The notes under the pieces were generated by a model. It had not been told where the DNA came from and did no database searches. It saw only the letters and a list, made by a program, of their open reading frames with translations. A stretch of 64,000 bases of DNA from Prionace glauca (lineage: Eukaryota > Chordata > Chondrichthyes > Carcharhiniformes > Carcharhinidae). Where the stretch lies: positions 50,424,119-50,488,118 of the forward strand of contig CM075760.1 in assembly GCA_037974335.1 (NCBI GenBank), written 5' to 3'. This document shows, one piece after another, positions 46,201 to 56,987 of the stretch. Made by a program: the position numbers and the translations under genes. Within the stretch, counting starts at the first letter, position 1; the number at the start of each line of letters is the position of its first letter.

Positions 46201-49200
46201 TAAGGCCTGCTATATCCCCCTATATGTAGACCGCTCATGTGGCTGTCCAAGTGACTCTTAAACAGCCCTAGCGTGCCTGCTTCCACCACCTTACTCGGCA
46301 GTGCATTCCACATCCCCACTACCCTTTGCGTGAAAAACTGCCCTCTAATATTTGTCTTATACCTAGCCCCCCTCACCCTAAGCCTGTGACCCCTCGTTCT
46401 ATCCATTTCTAATAGCGGAAAAACCTTACCACCATTTACTCTATCTATCCCCTTCATAATCTTATAAATCTCTATTAGATCCCCCCTCAGCCGACGTCTC
46501 TGAAGGGAAAACAGCCCAAGTTTGTTCAATCTTTCCTCGTAAGACAGCCCTTCCATACCAGGCAACATCCTGGTAAATCTCCTCTGCACTCTCCCCAGGA
46601 TCTCTACATCCTTCCGGTAGTGCGGCGACCAGAACTGGACGCAGTACTCCAGGTGAGGCCTAACCAACGTTCTATACAACTGCAACATCAGACTCCTACT
46701 CTTATATTCTATACCCCTTCCCATGAAGGCTAACATACCATACGCTTTCCTCATCACATTCTGCACCTGCACCGACATCTTCAGGGACTTGTGCACTTGC
46801 ACCCCCAGGTCTCTCTGCGTATCTATACTCCGGATAGTTCTACCTTTTATCGTATAACTCCCCTCCACATTATTCCGGCCAAAGTGCATCACCTCGCATT
46901 TCTCCGGATTAAATTCCATTTGCCATCTATCTGCCCAATCTACCAGCCTGTCTATGTCCTATTGCATTGCCAGGCACTGCTCCTCAGTACCTGCCAATCC
47001 AACCATCTTAGTGTCATCAGCAAATTTGCTGATCACACCACCTACCCCCTCTTCCAAGTCATTAATATATACTACAAATAGAAGAGGTCCTAGTACCGAG
47101 CCCTGCGGAACACCACTGGTGACAGACCTCCAATTGGAAAAGGAGCCTTCCACTACTACCCGCTGTCTCCTCCTCCCAAGCCAGTTCTCCACCCATCTAC
47201 ATACCTGGCCTTGTATCCCATGAGCCTTCACCTTTTCTATCAGCCTACCATGAGGGACTTTGTCAAACGCCTTACTGAAATCCATATAGACAACATCAAC
47301 GGCTTGTCCTTCGTCAACCGTTTTTGTCACCTCTTCAAAAAATTCCATAGATTCGTAAGGCACGACCTCCCTGTAACGAAGCCATGCTGCGTATCCCTGA
47401 TCAGATTGCAGCGCTCCAGATGTTCATACATCCTATCCTTGAGGATCCTCTCCATTATCTTGCCTATAACTGAAGTCAAGCTCACCGGCCTATAGTTCCC
47501 TGGGTTATCCCTCTGACCCTTTTTAAACAACGGTACTACATTTGCAATCCGCCAATCCTCTGGGACTTCACCTGTGTCCAAAGAAGAGACAAAGATTTGC
47601 GTCAGAGGCCCAGCAATTTCATCCCTCACCTTCCTTAGCAGCCTGGAATAGATGCCATCTGTCACGTAACTATCTAACACACTTTCATATTGTGCGAACA
47701 GTGTGACAATTAACTCACATGACGAGGGTAAGCTTCCGATAATTCACACAGGGCAGCATTAACAACACAGTAAGTTAAAATTACTTCGTTTTCACGTGCG
47801 ACGATTTAGAACATAAGAACATAAGAACATAAGAAATAGGAGCAGGAGTAGGCCATCTGGCCCTTCGAGCCTGCCCCGCCATTCAATAAGATCATGGCTG
47901 ATCTGTCGTGACTCAGCTCCACCTTCCCGCCCTCTCCCCATAACCCTTAATCCCTTCTCTTATCAAAAACCCATCAACCCGTTTCTTAAAAATATTTAGC
48001 GAGGCAGCCTCCACCACTTCAACGGGCAGAGAATTCCAGAGATTCACCACCCTTTGAGTGAAGAAGTTCCTCCTCAACTCTGTTCTAAACCGCCCCCCCC
48101 TTTATCTTGAGGCTGTGCCCCCTAGTCCTACTGTCTTTTTTGAGCGGGAACAGTCTCTCCACCTCTATCCTATCCATCCCATTCATCATCTTATAAGTCT
48201 CAATGAGATCTCCCCTCATTCTTCTAAACTCTAACGAGTACAAGCCTAGTTTATTCAGCCTCTCCTCATAGCTCAATCCCCTCAACTCCGGTATCAGCCG
48301 AGTAAACCTCCTCTGCACTCCCTCCAGGGCCAAAATATCCTTGCGCAGGTGCGGCGCCCAAAACTGCACACAGTACTCCAGCTGCGGCCTCACCAATGCC
48401 CTATACAGCTGCAGCAAGACCTCCCTACTTTTATATTCAATCCCCTTCGCTATGAAGGCCAGCATCCCATTCGCCTTCCTGACCACCTGCTGCACCTGCA
48501 AGCTGGGTTTTTGCGACTCATGCACAAGGACCCCGAGGTCCCTCTGCACCGTCGCCTGCTGCAGTTTTTCGCCCCGTAAGTAATAGTCCTTCCTACCATT
48601 CCTCCTACCAAAGTGGACCACCTCACACTTGCCAACATTAAATTCCATTTGCCATTTCCTGGCCCATTCGCCCAGCCTATCTAGATCCTTCTGCAGACTC
48701 TCCACACCCTCCGCACAATTTGCCTTTCCCCCAATCTTGGTGTCATCAGCAAATTTCGACACCCTGCACTCGGTTCCCTCCTCCAGATCATCTATATAAA
48801 TGGTAAATAGCTGAGGCCCCAGCACCGACCCCTGGGGCACCCCACTAGTCACCAACCGCCAATCCGAATAGCATCCATTGACCCCCACTCTCTGCCTCCT
48901 ATTTGACAACCAATCCTCTATCCACGCTAACACCCTACCCCCAACTCCATGTCCCCTGACCTTCTGCAATAACCTCTTGTGAGGTACCTTGTCAAACGCC
49001 TTCTGAAAATCCAGAAAGACCACATCCACCGGCTCTCCTCCATCCACTGCCCTAGACACATCCTCATAGAACTCCAGTAAATTTGTCAGACACGACTTCC
49101 CTTTAATGAAACCGTGTTGCGTCCGCCCTATCAAGCAATTCCCCTCAAGATGCCTCGCTATGTCAAAAACATGTTTTCAAATCACAATGGATGTACTTTC

Positions 49201-49792
49201 ACAACGAAATCATAGTTTGGTTATTTCCCTGGAGCTTGGATGTGAGTAACATATTGACATTTAATGTAAACTGGCGTGATAATGTAGCGATTACATGGCA
49301 GTATCATCGACTCTAACATAATATAAATGCATGTACTTTGATGACAATGTACTATTCTAGCCAAGGTAATTGTGCTAGTAGATTGAATAAATAAGTAGGC
49401 TAGCTGCATATACTGCTTGTCATCCTTACGGTAATTCACTCACAATACCACTAAGACACTGGGGAAAATAAGTCACACTGTGATAACACAGTTAATGTTC
49501 AAACATGCTTACAACGTATCTAACACAACAGAACTACAATTACACTGTGTGAACAGTCTGATAAGTCACACAAAATAGCAGTTTAATGACAGAACACAAC
49601 CAGACATTCACTTTGAATAAAACTGCAGAGGAAGATAGGAAAATATAATGAAAGAGACACATCGTTTAGAAGAGCAATCAATACATCAACACATTCCCCA
49701 AAATAACGCCATAATACTTAACCTGGAACTCCGATAGCGGCAAGGACAGGATAATAAACGGCATACTGCAATCCTTGTGGTGTTCCGTGCAT
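43220..49792 (-). CDS. GPR139-like GPCR, two exons, open
   Basis: Exon 1 (49792-49723) is 70 bases, as in the neighbouring gene, encoding MHGTPQGLQYAVYYPVLAAI then GVP. It ends with GTTAAG, a usable but weaker donor. Exon 2 (44130-43220) opens after tttattacag in matching phase: ANLVVIVILSRGRCGLSRC. The joined product is about 326 residues with seven hydrophobic segments. Landmarks are TFDRFVAICCQ (DRF in place of DRY), ACSFRC and PWFCGIK cysteines in ECL1/ECL2, a basic third loop with SRARKRLRTG, and CCINPFIYA (NPxxY). The CWxP motif of TM6 is absent. The family is orphan-like class A receptors near GPR139/GPR142; the ligand is unknown. The 5.6-kb intron is filled with CR1 and SINE copies. 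No stop or frameshift is seen. Confidence 0.88.
44131..45670. other. GPCR intron, first part
   Basis: 44215-44300 is part of a dispersed repeat ('gccaatgtttcgagtccagg'). 44300-44705 is a plus-strand CR1 3' fragment ending 'tctttctatgttac'. The rest (44706-45670) is AT-rich with nothing recognised. Confidence 0.55.
45671..45980 (-). mobile_element. CR1 3' end and SINE fragment
   Basis: 45671-45780 is a CR1 3' end ('caaagaacaaagaacaac', 'ggcccttcggcccaa'). 45805-45980 is the middle of a tRNA-headed SINE in the minus orientation ('gtgggaggaaaccggagcac', 'acaacgcgcaaactcc'). Confidence 0.65.
46190..47700 (-). mobile_element. CR1 LINE, family B, 5'-truncated
   Basis: Three open pieces cover most of the reverse transcriptase and the C-terminal region: EDWRIANVVPLFKKGQRDNP and [20 protein letters not shown] (47680-47327), then [40 protein letters not shown] and KFADDTKMVGLAG (47363-46959), then RDLGVQVHKSLKMSVQVQNV to FKSHLDSHMSGLHIGGYSRP (46919-46197). 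The catalytic FADD is kept. About two frame breaks separate the pieces. No endonuclease or ORF1 remains. It lies in the GPCR intron. Confidence 0.92.
47809..49165 (-). mobile_element. CR1 LINE, family A, RT-containing copy
   Basis: A 349-codon open frame (49134-48085) spans the reverse transcriptase core ([50 protein letters not shown]) and much of the C-terminal region. A short 3' part and the 'aacataag' tail (47809) complete it. It is truncated on the 5' side near 49165. It is nearly identical to 34232-34648 and 61156-61649 where they overlap. It lies in the intron of the second GPCR gene. Confidence 0.94.
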
Positions 49793-50105
49793 TGCTAACA
49801 GAATCTCTCAACACGTTGTTTATTCCAGTCAATACTTGTCAGATTTATACGCGATGTCAGCCTCCAGGGACATCATTAACTTGTTTGGATGTTTTAAACT
49901 TTATTGGGGTTTAGTGCAGCTGCCGTCAGACTTGTACTTGATGAAAGGGAAGATCGATTCCATGGAAGTAGCGGACCTGGTTATATTTGAAATTTAAAGT
50001 CCATTGTGGAATCGCATTGACTTCTCTAAAAATGTAATGAAAATTAAAGCAGATGATTGAGTCATGAAAATGTGAATGAACCCTCGTGTCTGAAGCATTA
50101 GGTTA
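49166..50105. other. GPCR intron end, exon 1 and upstream sequence
   Basis: Apart from exon 1 of the GPCR gene (49792-49723) nothing was recognised. AT-rich. Confidence 0.5.
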
Positions 50106-50340
50106 GGGGGCGGCACGACACCACAGTACCACAGTGATTAGCACTGCTGCTTCACAGTTCTAGGGACCTGGGTTCGATTCCTGGCTCAGGTCACTGTCTT
50201 TGTGGAGTCTGCACATTCTTCTATTGTCTGCGTGGGTTTCCTCCAGGTGCTTCGCTTTCCTCCCATAGTCTAAAGATGTGTGGGTTAGGTTGATTGGCCA
50301 TGCTTATTTTCTTGCCCAATCTTAACTGAATCTGGTATTT
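50106..50340 (+). mobile_element. tRNA-headed SINE
   Basis: The head carries an A box-like 'agtgattagcactgctg' and a B box 'ggttcgattcctgg'. The body follows: 'gtggagtctgcacattcttc', 'gcgtgggtttcctccaggtg', 'gtgtgggttaggttgattgg'. This is the common elasmobranch SINE with a tRNA-derived Pol III promoter. The tail is truncated at about 50340. Confidence 0.88.
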
Positions 50341-50352
50341 CCTGGGGATAAT

Positions 50353-51096
50353 TATTTGCTCTGACTTGGGCCTCAAAATTAATTCATTAAAATCAGAAGT
50401 GCTGAATATTGAGGGAACAATGAGGGGCAAATACGAGATAATGCATTTTGGAATGTCTAATATAGATAGGAAATATACAGTAAATAGCAGAACTCTTAAG
50501 AGTATTGATAGACAGAGGGGTCTGTGTGTAGAGGTACACAGGTCACTGAAAGTGGCAACGCAGGTGGAGAATGTACTCATGAAGGCATATGGCATGCTTG
50601 CCTTCATCTACCGGGGCTTTGAATTTAAATATTGACAAGTCAGGTTGCAGCTTTGTAGAACCTTAGTTGAGCCACAGTTGGAATCTAGTGTTCAATTCTG
50701 ATGGCTACACGACCAGAAGGATGTAGAGACTTTGGAGACGGTACAGAAAAGATTTACTAGGATGTGGCCTGGCATGGAGTGCATTAGCTCCGAGGAGATG
50801 TTGGATAAACTTGGCTTGTTCTGATTGGAAGACAGGGTTTGAGGGGCGACGTGATAGAAGCCTACAACATTATGAGAGGCGTGGTCAGAATGGATGTCGG
50901 AAGCTTTTCATCCCAGAACGGAGGAGTCAATTACGAGGGTTTAAGGAGCGAGGGGCAATTATTAAAAGAGATGTACGAGGCACGTTTTTACACAGAGAGT
51001 GGTAGTCGCCTGGAACTCGCTGCTGGGGGGGTCGGGGGGAGGGTTGTGGTGGAAGCGGATACGATAGTGAGTTCTCAGGGGCGTCTTGACAATTAG
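50353..51096 (+). mobile_element. CR1 LINE, family F, 5' part of a split copy
   Basis: Diverged ORF2 C-terminal sequence in several frames: GKYEIMHFGMSNIDRKYTVN, SLKVATQVENVLMKAYGMLA, then 'gaggggcgacgtgatagaag'. It stops at 'gggcgtcttgacaatta' (51096). Its missing 3' end continues at 55166-55292 ('cgtgaacagggtggaaatag' to 'gggcctgttcctgtgctgta'). The two parts are separated by the whole of the family C element. Confidence 0.85.
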
Positions 51097-51172
51097 AACA
51101 TAGAACACAGCACAAACAGGCCCTTCGGCCCTCGAGTTGGGCCGATCACATCAACCCCACCAATCTGTAGAC

Positions 51173-54137
51173 CTATCTATAACCCCCAATCCCATTAAAC
51201 CCCATATACTCATCCAGAAGTATTTTAAAAGATCCCAGCGAGTTCGCCTCCACCACCGATGACGGCAGCCGATTCCATTCACTCACCACCCTCTGAGTGA
51301 AAGACTTACCCCTAACATCACCTCTGTACTTCCCTCCCCGCACCTTAAATCTGTGTCCTCTCGTAGCGACCATTTCAACCCGGGGAAATAGCCTCTGAGA
51401 GTCCACCCTATCTATTCCTCTCAACATTTTATAAACCTCTATCAGGTCGCCTCTCAACCTTCGCCTCTCTAGGGAAAAGAGTCCCAGCTCCCTCAACCTA
51501 TCTTCATAAGGCATGCCTCCCAGTCCAGGCAACATCCTTGTAAATCTCCTCTGCACCCTTTCAATAGCTTCTACGTCTTTCCTATAGTGAGGCGACCAGA
51601 ACTGCGCACAGTACTCCAAATGAGGCCTGACAAGGATCCTGTAAAGTTGCAGCATTACCTCCCGACTCCTAAACTCAATCCCTCAATTAATGAAGGCCAG
51701 TACACCATACGCCTTCTTGACCACCTCCTCCACCTGCGAGGCCGATTTAAGAGTCCTGTGGACCCGGACCCCGAGATCCTTCTGCTCTTCAACGCTACTA
51801 AGACTCCTGCCCTTGATAGTGTACTCGTTCATCCCGTTGGTTCTGCCGAAATGGACGACTATACATTTATTCGCGTTGAAGTCCATCTGCCACTTCTCCG
51901 CCCATTCCTGCATCCTATCTATGTCCTGCTACAACTTTTGACATCCTTCCAGACCATCCACAACACCACCGACCTTCGTGTCATCAGCGAACTTGCTAAC
52001 CCATCCCTCCACTTCCTCATCCAGGTCATTTATGAAAATGACAAACAGCAAGGGTCCCAGAACAGATCCCTGGGGCACCCCACTGGTGACTGACCTCCAT
52101 TCCGAAAAAGACCCATCCACAACCACTCTCTGCCTTCTGCAGGCAAGCCAGTTCTGGATCCACAAGGCCAAAGGCCCTTGGATCCCATGCCGTCTCACCT
52201 TCTCAAGAAGTCTTGCATGGGGGACCTTAGCAAACGCCTTGCTGAAGTCCATGTACACTACGTCCACGGCACTTCCTTCGTCAGTGTGTTCAGTCACATT
52301 ATCGAAGAACTCAACTAGGCTCGTAAGGCACGACCTGCCCTTGACAAATCCATGTTGACTATTCCTGATCATGTCAAACCTCTCCAAATGCTCGTAAATC
52401 TTGTCCCTCAGAAGCCTCTCCATCAGCTTATCAACCATTGAGGTCAGACTCACCGGGCGGTAATTTCCCGGGCTATCTCTGTTCCCTTTCTTGAAAATAG
52501 GGACTACATCTGCAATCCTCCAATCTTCTGGAATCTCTCCCGTCTCCATTGACGACGCACAGATCATCGCCAGGGGCTCTGCAATCACTTCCCTCGCCTC
52601 CCACAGTCCTGGGGTACATCCCATCTGGTCCCGGCGACTTATCTATTTTGATAGAATTCAAAAGTTCTAACACATCCTCCTCCTTAATGTCCACGTACTC
52701 AATCTTTTCCATCTGCTGCAAGTCCATAGCAAGATCTCCCAGATCAGCTTCCACTGTGAATACTGAGGCAAAGTCCTCATTAAGCACCTCCGCCATTTCT
52801 TCTGGTTCCACACAGACCTTTCCCCCTTCACATTTTATAGGTCCTATCCTCTCCCTTCTCATCCTTTTACCTTTCACATATTTATAGAAGGCCTTGGGAT
52901 TTTCCTTAATCTTACCCGCCAAGGTCTTCTCATGACCCCTTCTGGCTCTCCTAATTTCCCTTTTAACCTCCTTTCTACAGTCCTTATACTCTTCAAGATC
53001 CTTAACCTCTCCTAGTTCCCTGAACCTTTTGTACACCTTCCTTTTCCTCCTGACTAGGTTCAACACAGCCTTCGTGCACCACGGTTCCCGCGACCTACCA
53101 AAACCCCATTGTCTCATCGGAACATTGTCATGCAGAGCGCCAGACAAACATTCCTTGAATATCCGCCACCTTCCTTCGGTACTTTTCCCTAAGAACGCCT
53201 CCTTCCAGTTTATTTGTCCAAGTAACTTCCTGACTTCTTCGTATCTCCCCTTACTCCAGACAAACACCTTCCTAGCCTGCCTGATCCTATCTCGTTCCAA
53301 TGCAATTGTGAAGGAGATAGAATTATGGTCACCATTCCCAAGATGCTCTCCTACCGAGAGATCCATCACCTGCCCTGGTTCATTCGCCAGTACCAGGTCA
53401 AGTACTGCCTCTCCCCTCGTAGGCTTGTCCACATACTGTGTCAGGAAACCTTCCTGAACACACCTAACAAACTCCTCTCCAGCCAAACCCCTTACCCTAG
53501 GGATATTCCAGTCGATGTTTGGGAAATTGAAGTCTCCCATCACGACAACTCTGTTATTAATACATTTCTCCAGAATCTGGTTCCCTATCTGCACTTCAAC
53601 TTCCCTGTCAGTATTGGGCGGCCTATAGAATACACCCAGCAAAGTTTTCGACCCTTTGCTGTTCGTAACTTCCACCCACAGAGACTCTGTAGAAAGTCCC
53701 TCCACGGCATCCTCTTTCTCTGCAGCCATGACACTGTCCCTGATTAACAGTGCCACTCCACCACCTCTTCTGCCAGCCTCCCTGTCCTTCCTGAAGCATC
53801 TGAAACCTGGCACCTGAAGTACCCAGTCCTGTCCCTGAGACATCCAAGTCTCCGCAATGGCCACCACATCACATTCCCAAGCAGCTATCCACGCCCTAAG
53901 TTCATCTACCTTATTTAGTATACTCCTTGCATTAAAATATATACACTTCAGCCCCTCAGTCTGGGCATTTCCCTTCTCCACCCCCTGTCTAACCTCCCTC
54001 CCATATTGCCTGCGGTCCTCCCCTACCTTTAAAATATTAAAGTACATGCATTTCAAACCCTGCTCCGCCCCACCCCCACTACGCCGTGCCTTGCATTCCC
54101 CATCTATGCCCCCCTCACTTTCACCCCCTCTACTCAA
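51173..54137 (-). pseudogene. CR1 ORF2: endonuclease and reverse transcriptase
   Basis: The largest open part (54137-52473, 554 codons) carries the endonuclease: GLKCIYFNARSILNKVDELR, IAETWMSQGQDW, LGVFYRPPNTDR, VVMGDFNFPNIDWN, LGNGDHNSISF. A linker and the start of the RT follow ([11 protein letters not shown]). The next pieces give [70 protein letters not shown] (52624-51929), then RDLGVRVHRTLKSASQVEEV (51913-51683) and the C-terminal region EYCAQFWSPHYRKDVEAIER to YMGFNGIGGYR (51655-51173). About three frame breaks or stops split it: between 52473 and 52624, around 51920 and around 51670. The catalytic FADD is intact. Near its start a GLKCMYFN / GLKCIYFN phrase is repeated, a small internal duplication. 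It acts in target-primed reverse transcription. Confidence 0.93.
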
Positions 54138-54157
54138 GATCCCACCCCCCCTCCAAA

Positions 54158-55078
54158 TCAGTTTAAACCTCCCCGCATAGCCTTTGCAAATTTACCCCCC
54201 AGGATATTGATTCCCCTCTGGTTCAGGTGTAGACCATCACTCATATAGAGGTCCCACCTTCCCCAGAATGAGCCCCAATTGCTCAAGTACCTGAACCTCT
54301 CCCTCCTGCACCATCCCCTCAGCCACGAGTTCAAACTTTCCCTCTCTCTATTCCTCTCTAAACTATCCCGTGGCACAGGCAAGAGTCCGGATATAACTAC
54401 TCTTCCAGACTTAGCCTTTAGTTTCCACCCCAACTCCATAAATCTTTGCTTAATATCCCCTTCCCTTAATCTCCCTATGTCATGTGTCCCCACATGAACT
54501 ATAACTTGGGGTTGATCTCCCTCTCCCCTAAGAGTCCTGAATACCCTGTCCGATACATCCCGGACCCCAGCCCCAGGTAGGCAACACACCAGCCCTGAGT
54601 CCCTACCCTTACCTCCGATTCTCCTATCGGTCCCCTTAACTGTGGAGTCCCCAATCACGAGGCCCAATCTCTTACCCTTAATCACCTGAGGTTTCCCAAT
54701 AGGCTCACCCCCAGAGACCTGCTCCCTTTGGCTATCCCCAGTTGATTCCTCCTCAACTGTAGCCTCCAGGACCGAAAACCTATTTTGGAGGGGAACAGCC
54801 CCAGGGGATTGTCCCACCACATTCTTCTTTCCTCTCCTCGTGGCAGTCACCCAAGACTGGTTTCTAGGAGTGACTAACTCTTTATAACTCCAATGAATGT
54901 CCACCTCTGCATCCCGAATTTTGCGGAGCTCCTCTACTTCCACCTTCAACTCCTTTACACGCTCCTCCAAAAGCTGCAATCTAACACACTTCTTACAAGT
55001 AAAATCCCCTGAAACATTACTGGAGTCCCTCACCACATACATCCCACAGGAGATGCAGCACATTGCCTGAACTGCCAT
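54158..55078 (-). CDS. CR1 ORF1: zinc-finger/coiled-coil/SGNH-esterase protein
   Basis: A single open frame of 306 residues. The N-terminus has a Cys pattern (CCISCGMYV … FTCKKC, residues 7-36) suggesting a small zinc-binding fold, then a coiled coil (LQLLEERVKELKVEVEELRK). The C-terminal two thirds is an SGNH/GDSL-type esterase: block I LGLVIGDSTVKG, block III VIVHVGTHDIGR and block V MSDGLHLNQRG. In block III the usual GTND Asn is His (GTHD), so the catalytic site may be weakened. CR1 ORF1 proteins of this kind are thought to bind RNA or membranes. It ends 20 bases before ORF2 begins. Confidence 0.85.
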   Translation of the reverse strand: MAVQAMCCISCGMYVVRDSSNVSGDFTCKKCVRLQLLEERVKELKVEVEELRKIRDAEVDIHWSYKELVTPRNQSWVTATRRGKKNVVGQSPGAVPLQNRFSVLEATVEEESTGDSQREQVSGGEPIGKPQVIKGKRLGLVIGDSTVKGTDRRIGGKGRDSGLVCCLPGAGVRDVSDRVFRTLRGEGDQPQVIVHVGTHDIGRLREGDIKQRFMELGWKLKAKSGRVVISGLLPVPRDSLERNRERESLNSWLRGWCRRERFRYLSNWGSFWGRWDLYMSDGLHLNQRGINILGGKFAKAMRGGLN

Positions 55079-55165
55079 CCCTGAAACAATTACCAGCAGA
55101 AAAAATAAAAAATATTAAAAAGAAAACTTACCCACACTTATAATTTAGGTTAGGTTATAATTTAC

Positions 55166-55295
55166 GTGAACAGGGTGGAAATAGAGGGATATGGTCCCTG
55201 GAAAGGTTTACTTCAGTCGGGCGGCATGGCCGGTGCAGAGCGGGAGGGCCAAAGGGCCTGTTCCTGTGCTGTAATTTTCTTTGTACAATGATATT
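55166..55295 (+). mobile_element. CR1 LINE, family F, 3' end
   Basis: This continues the copy that stops at 51096: 'agagggatatggtccctgga', 'ttcagtcgggcggcatgg', 'gggcctgttcctgtgctgta', 'ttttctttgt'. It lies beyond the 5' end of the family C insertion. Confidence 0.85.
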
Positions 55296-56254
55296 CCTAT
55301 TTTGCAACGGTGCAGATATAGTAGCTCCTTCTTTCAACAGTAATGAGTTTATAGACGGAGGTAACTTAATTAATCACCATCTAAAACATGTCTAATAGTA
55401 GCGTGTGCTGAAAAAGACAGACACATTTGATGTTGTAACTTTTTAAAAAAGATTTGCCTTCATAATAGAGAAATGGCTGAAAAAATATTCACAGTGACGA
55501 GGAATTTCATTAAGCTTTCTCATGCCGAATAAGGGAAAATTGCTTGATTTCAGTTTGTTGCTCAACATTATCCGAACCGCGATGTTAAAGACATGTTATC
55601 ATTTCATTGACTTCACCCTCAAATGCGCTCGGTGAAATAAGAAACGCATTTTTTGACGCGCTGACAGGAAAGTTCGCTTTTGACGCCGAGAACATATTGC
55701 CATCTAGTTCAGTCGACAACAGAATTTAATGGGTTTATAGGTGCAGACTAATGTGGTTAATCGCCATCTGAAATATCTGATAGCAGTGTGTGCTGAAAAA
55801 GACAGATACAAATGATACTGTAAATGAACTAGGGGAAATGGCGCACATTTCACAGACGATTTTTTAAATCGTTTTTCATCAGTAAGAAACAGGAAAAAAC
55901 ATTCAGACAGATGAGGGAATCGAGTCTCAGTGCGGATCTACTGGACTTTCCTGTAACGGGCCGGATTTATGCGCCTGAATGTTTCAATCCCATAATAAAA
56001 ATGGTGGTCAGTTCCCTTGCCTCCCGTTGAATTCCTCCCTGTGATGACAGATAGATTCATTTTACCTGCCCGTTCATAGGAGAAAGGGAATAACCAACAC
56101 ACTGCAGCAGTGCTGCGGGATCAACGGAAATAAAGAGACCTGTGTGGAATTGTAAACAGTGCGGTCATGCTGCAGTTCTGGAATAGGTTTTACAGAAATA
56201 GAATTATGGTCAGTGACATGCTAAGTTAGAATGCATTTAACAGCTACTGTCTTA
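55296..56254. other. No gene seen
   Basis: AT-rich sequence. 'gtgtgctgaaaaagacagac' at about 55406 recurs at about 55787, part of an old 380-bp direct repeat (also 'taattaatcaccatctaaaa' and 'ggttaatcgccatctgaaat'). Confidence 0.5.
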
Positions 56255-56328
56255 GTCGCTGTGGCGCAATGGGTCAGCGCGTTCGGCTATGAACCGAAAG
56301 GTTGGTGGTTCAAGACCACCCAGAGACG
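56255..56328 (+). tRNA. tRNA gene, anticodon ATG (His or uncertain)
   Basis: The cloverleaf is complete: acceptor gtcgctg/cagagac with one mismatch, D stem gcgc/gcgc, anticodon stem ttcgg/ccgaa with loop ctatgaa (anticodon ATG at 56289-56291), T stem ggtgg/ccacc with loop ttcaaga. The A box 'tggcgcaatgg' and B box 'ggttcaagacc' match the Pol III consensus, and a TTTT terminator lies 12 bases downstream (56340-56343). An ATG anticodon would read His CAU, which is not a standard eukaryotic tRNA. The body looks most like tRNA-Arg. It may be a working isodecoder with a changed anticodon or a young pseudogene. Confidence 0.75.
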
Positions 56329-56948
56329 GGATTTCACTATTTTCTCACCGTCAGCATTCACGGGTAAACAGTGGCCAGTTGGCAATGGGTCCGTGGGTGC
56401 CAATAAAAAAAAACTCTCAATTGTTACCAGCTGGACTGTTATCTGGTATTACCAACATTATTTAATGACTATTGATTTCAAACATATCAAATTTAACAAT
56501 ATATGTTCCATTACACCAATAAACTTTTTTAAAAAATGCAATTGAAACACGAACTTGAGGCTGACCATTTGTTCCAATTCCATATCCTTGCTTCCATTCA
56601 TTCCGGATATTCACCAGCCTTCGAGTGAAGCAATTTCTCCTCATCACAGTCCTAAATCATCAGCACCTTATCCTGAGATTGTGTTCCCTGTGCTTCAGAT
56701 TCCCAGATCAGGGACAATAGTATCTCAGTATCCACCCTTTCAAATTCATAGCATCATAAAAGCCCTGCTGTGTGTTGTCTCAGCCGATCCCGGATTGAAT
56801 TGGGTGACAGTTTGATCTGAGGTTAATGTGGTTTCCTCTGGGTTGTGTCTGAGCGGCTGACAGCGCCGCTGCTCAATCTGACTGTTACTTTCTGCGATTC
56901 TCCACACAAACCGCAACAGACTGGAGCACCCAATGTTAGCTGTAAAGC
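56329..56948. other. No gene seen
   Basis: 56570-56790 includes a diverged CR1 fragment ('attcaccagccttcgagtga', 'agcaatttctcctcatcaca'). 56822-56880 resembles 16245-16330. Nothing else was recognised. Confidence 0.45.
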
Positions 56949-56987
56949 AGTTTTTGTACGGGGGTGAGACTGATTTCTATCACTGTG
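56949..56987 (-). promoter_or_regulatory. Recombination signal sequence, 23-bp spacer
   Basis: On the minus strand, perfect heptamer CACAGTG (56987-56981), 23-bp spacer, nonamer ACAAAAACT (56957-56949), one base from consensus. The spacer is close to that of the V relic at 27.8-28.2 kb. Confidence 0.93.

Larger units (their letters stand above)
51097..55165 (-). mobile_element. CR1 LINE, family C, nearly full length
   Basis: About 4.07 kb, from a short 5' UTR (55165-55079) through ORF1 (55078-54158) and ORF2 (54137-51173) to a 3' UTR with the 'gaacatagaaca' tail at 51097. It is inserted in the middle of a family F copy, with short A/T-rich similarity at both ends ('aatta' / 'aattta') that may be a target-site duplication. 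It is the only copy in the window that keeps ORF1 and the endonuclease. Confidence 0.93.

Noticed and set aside
53325-53747. Plus-strand open frames of 140 codons or more over the CR1 element
   Set aside because: Antisense shadows of CR1 ORF2; no family match.
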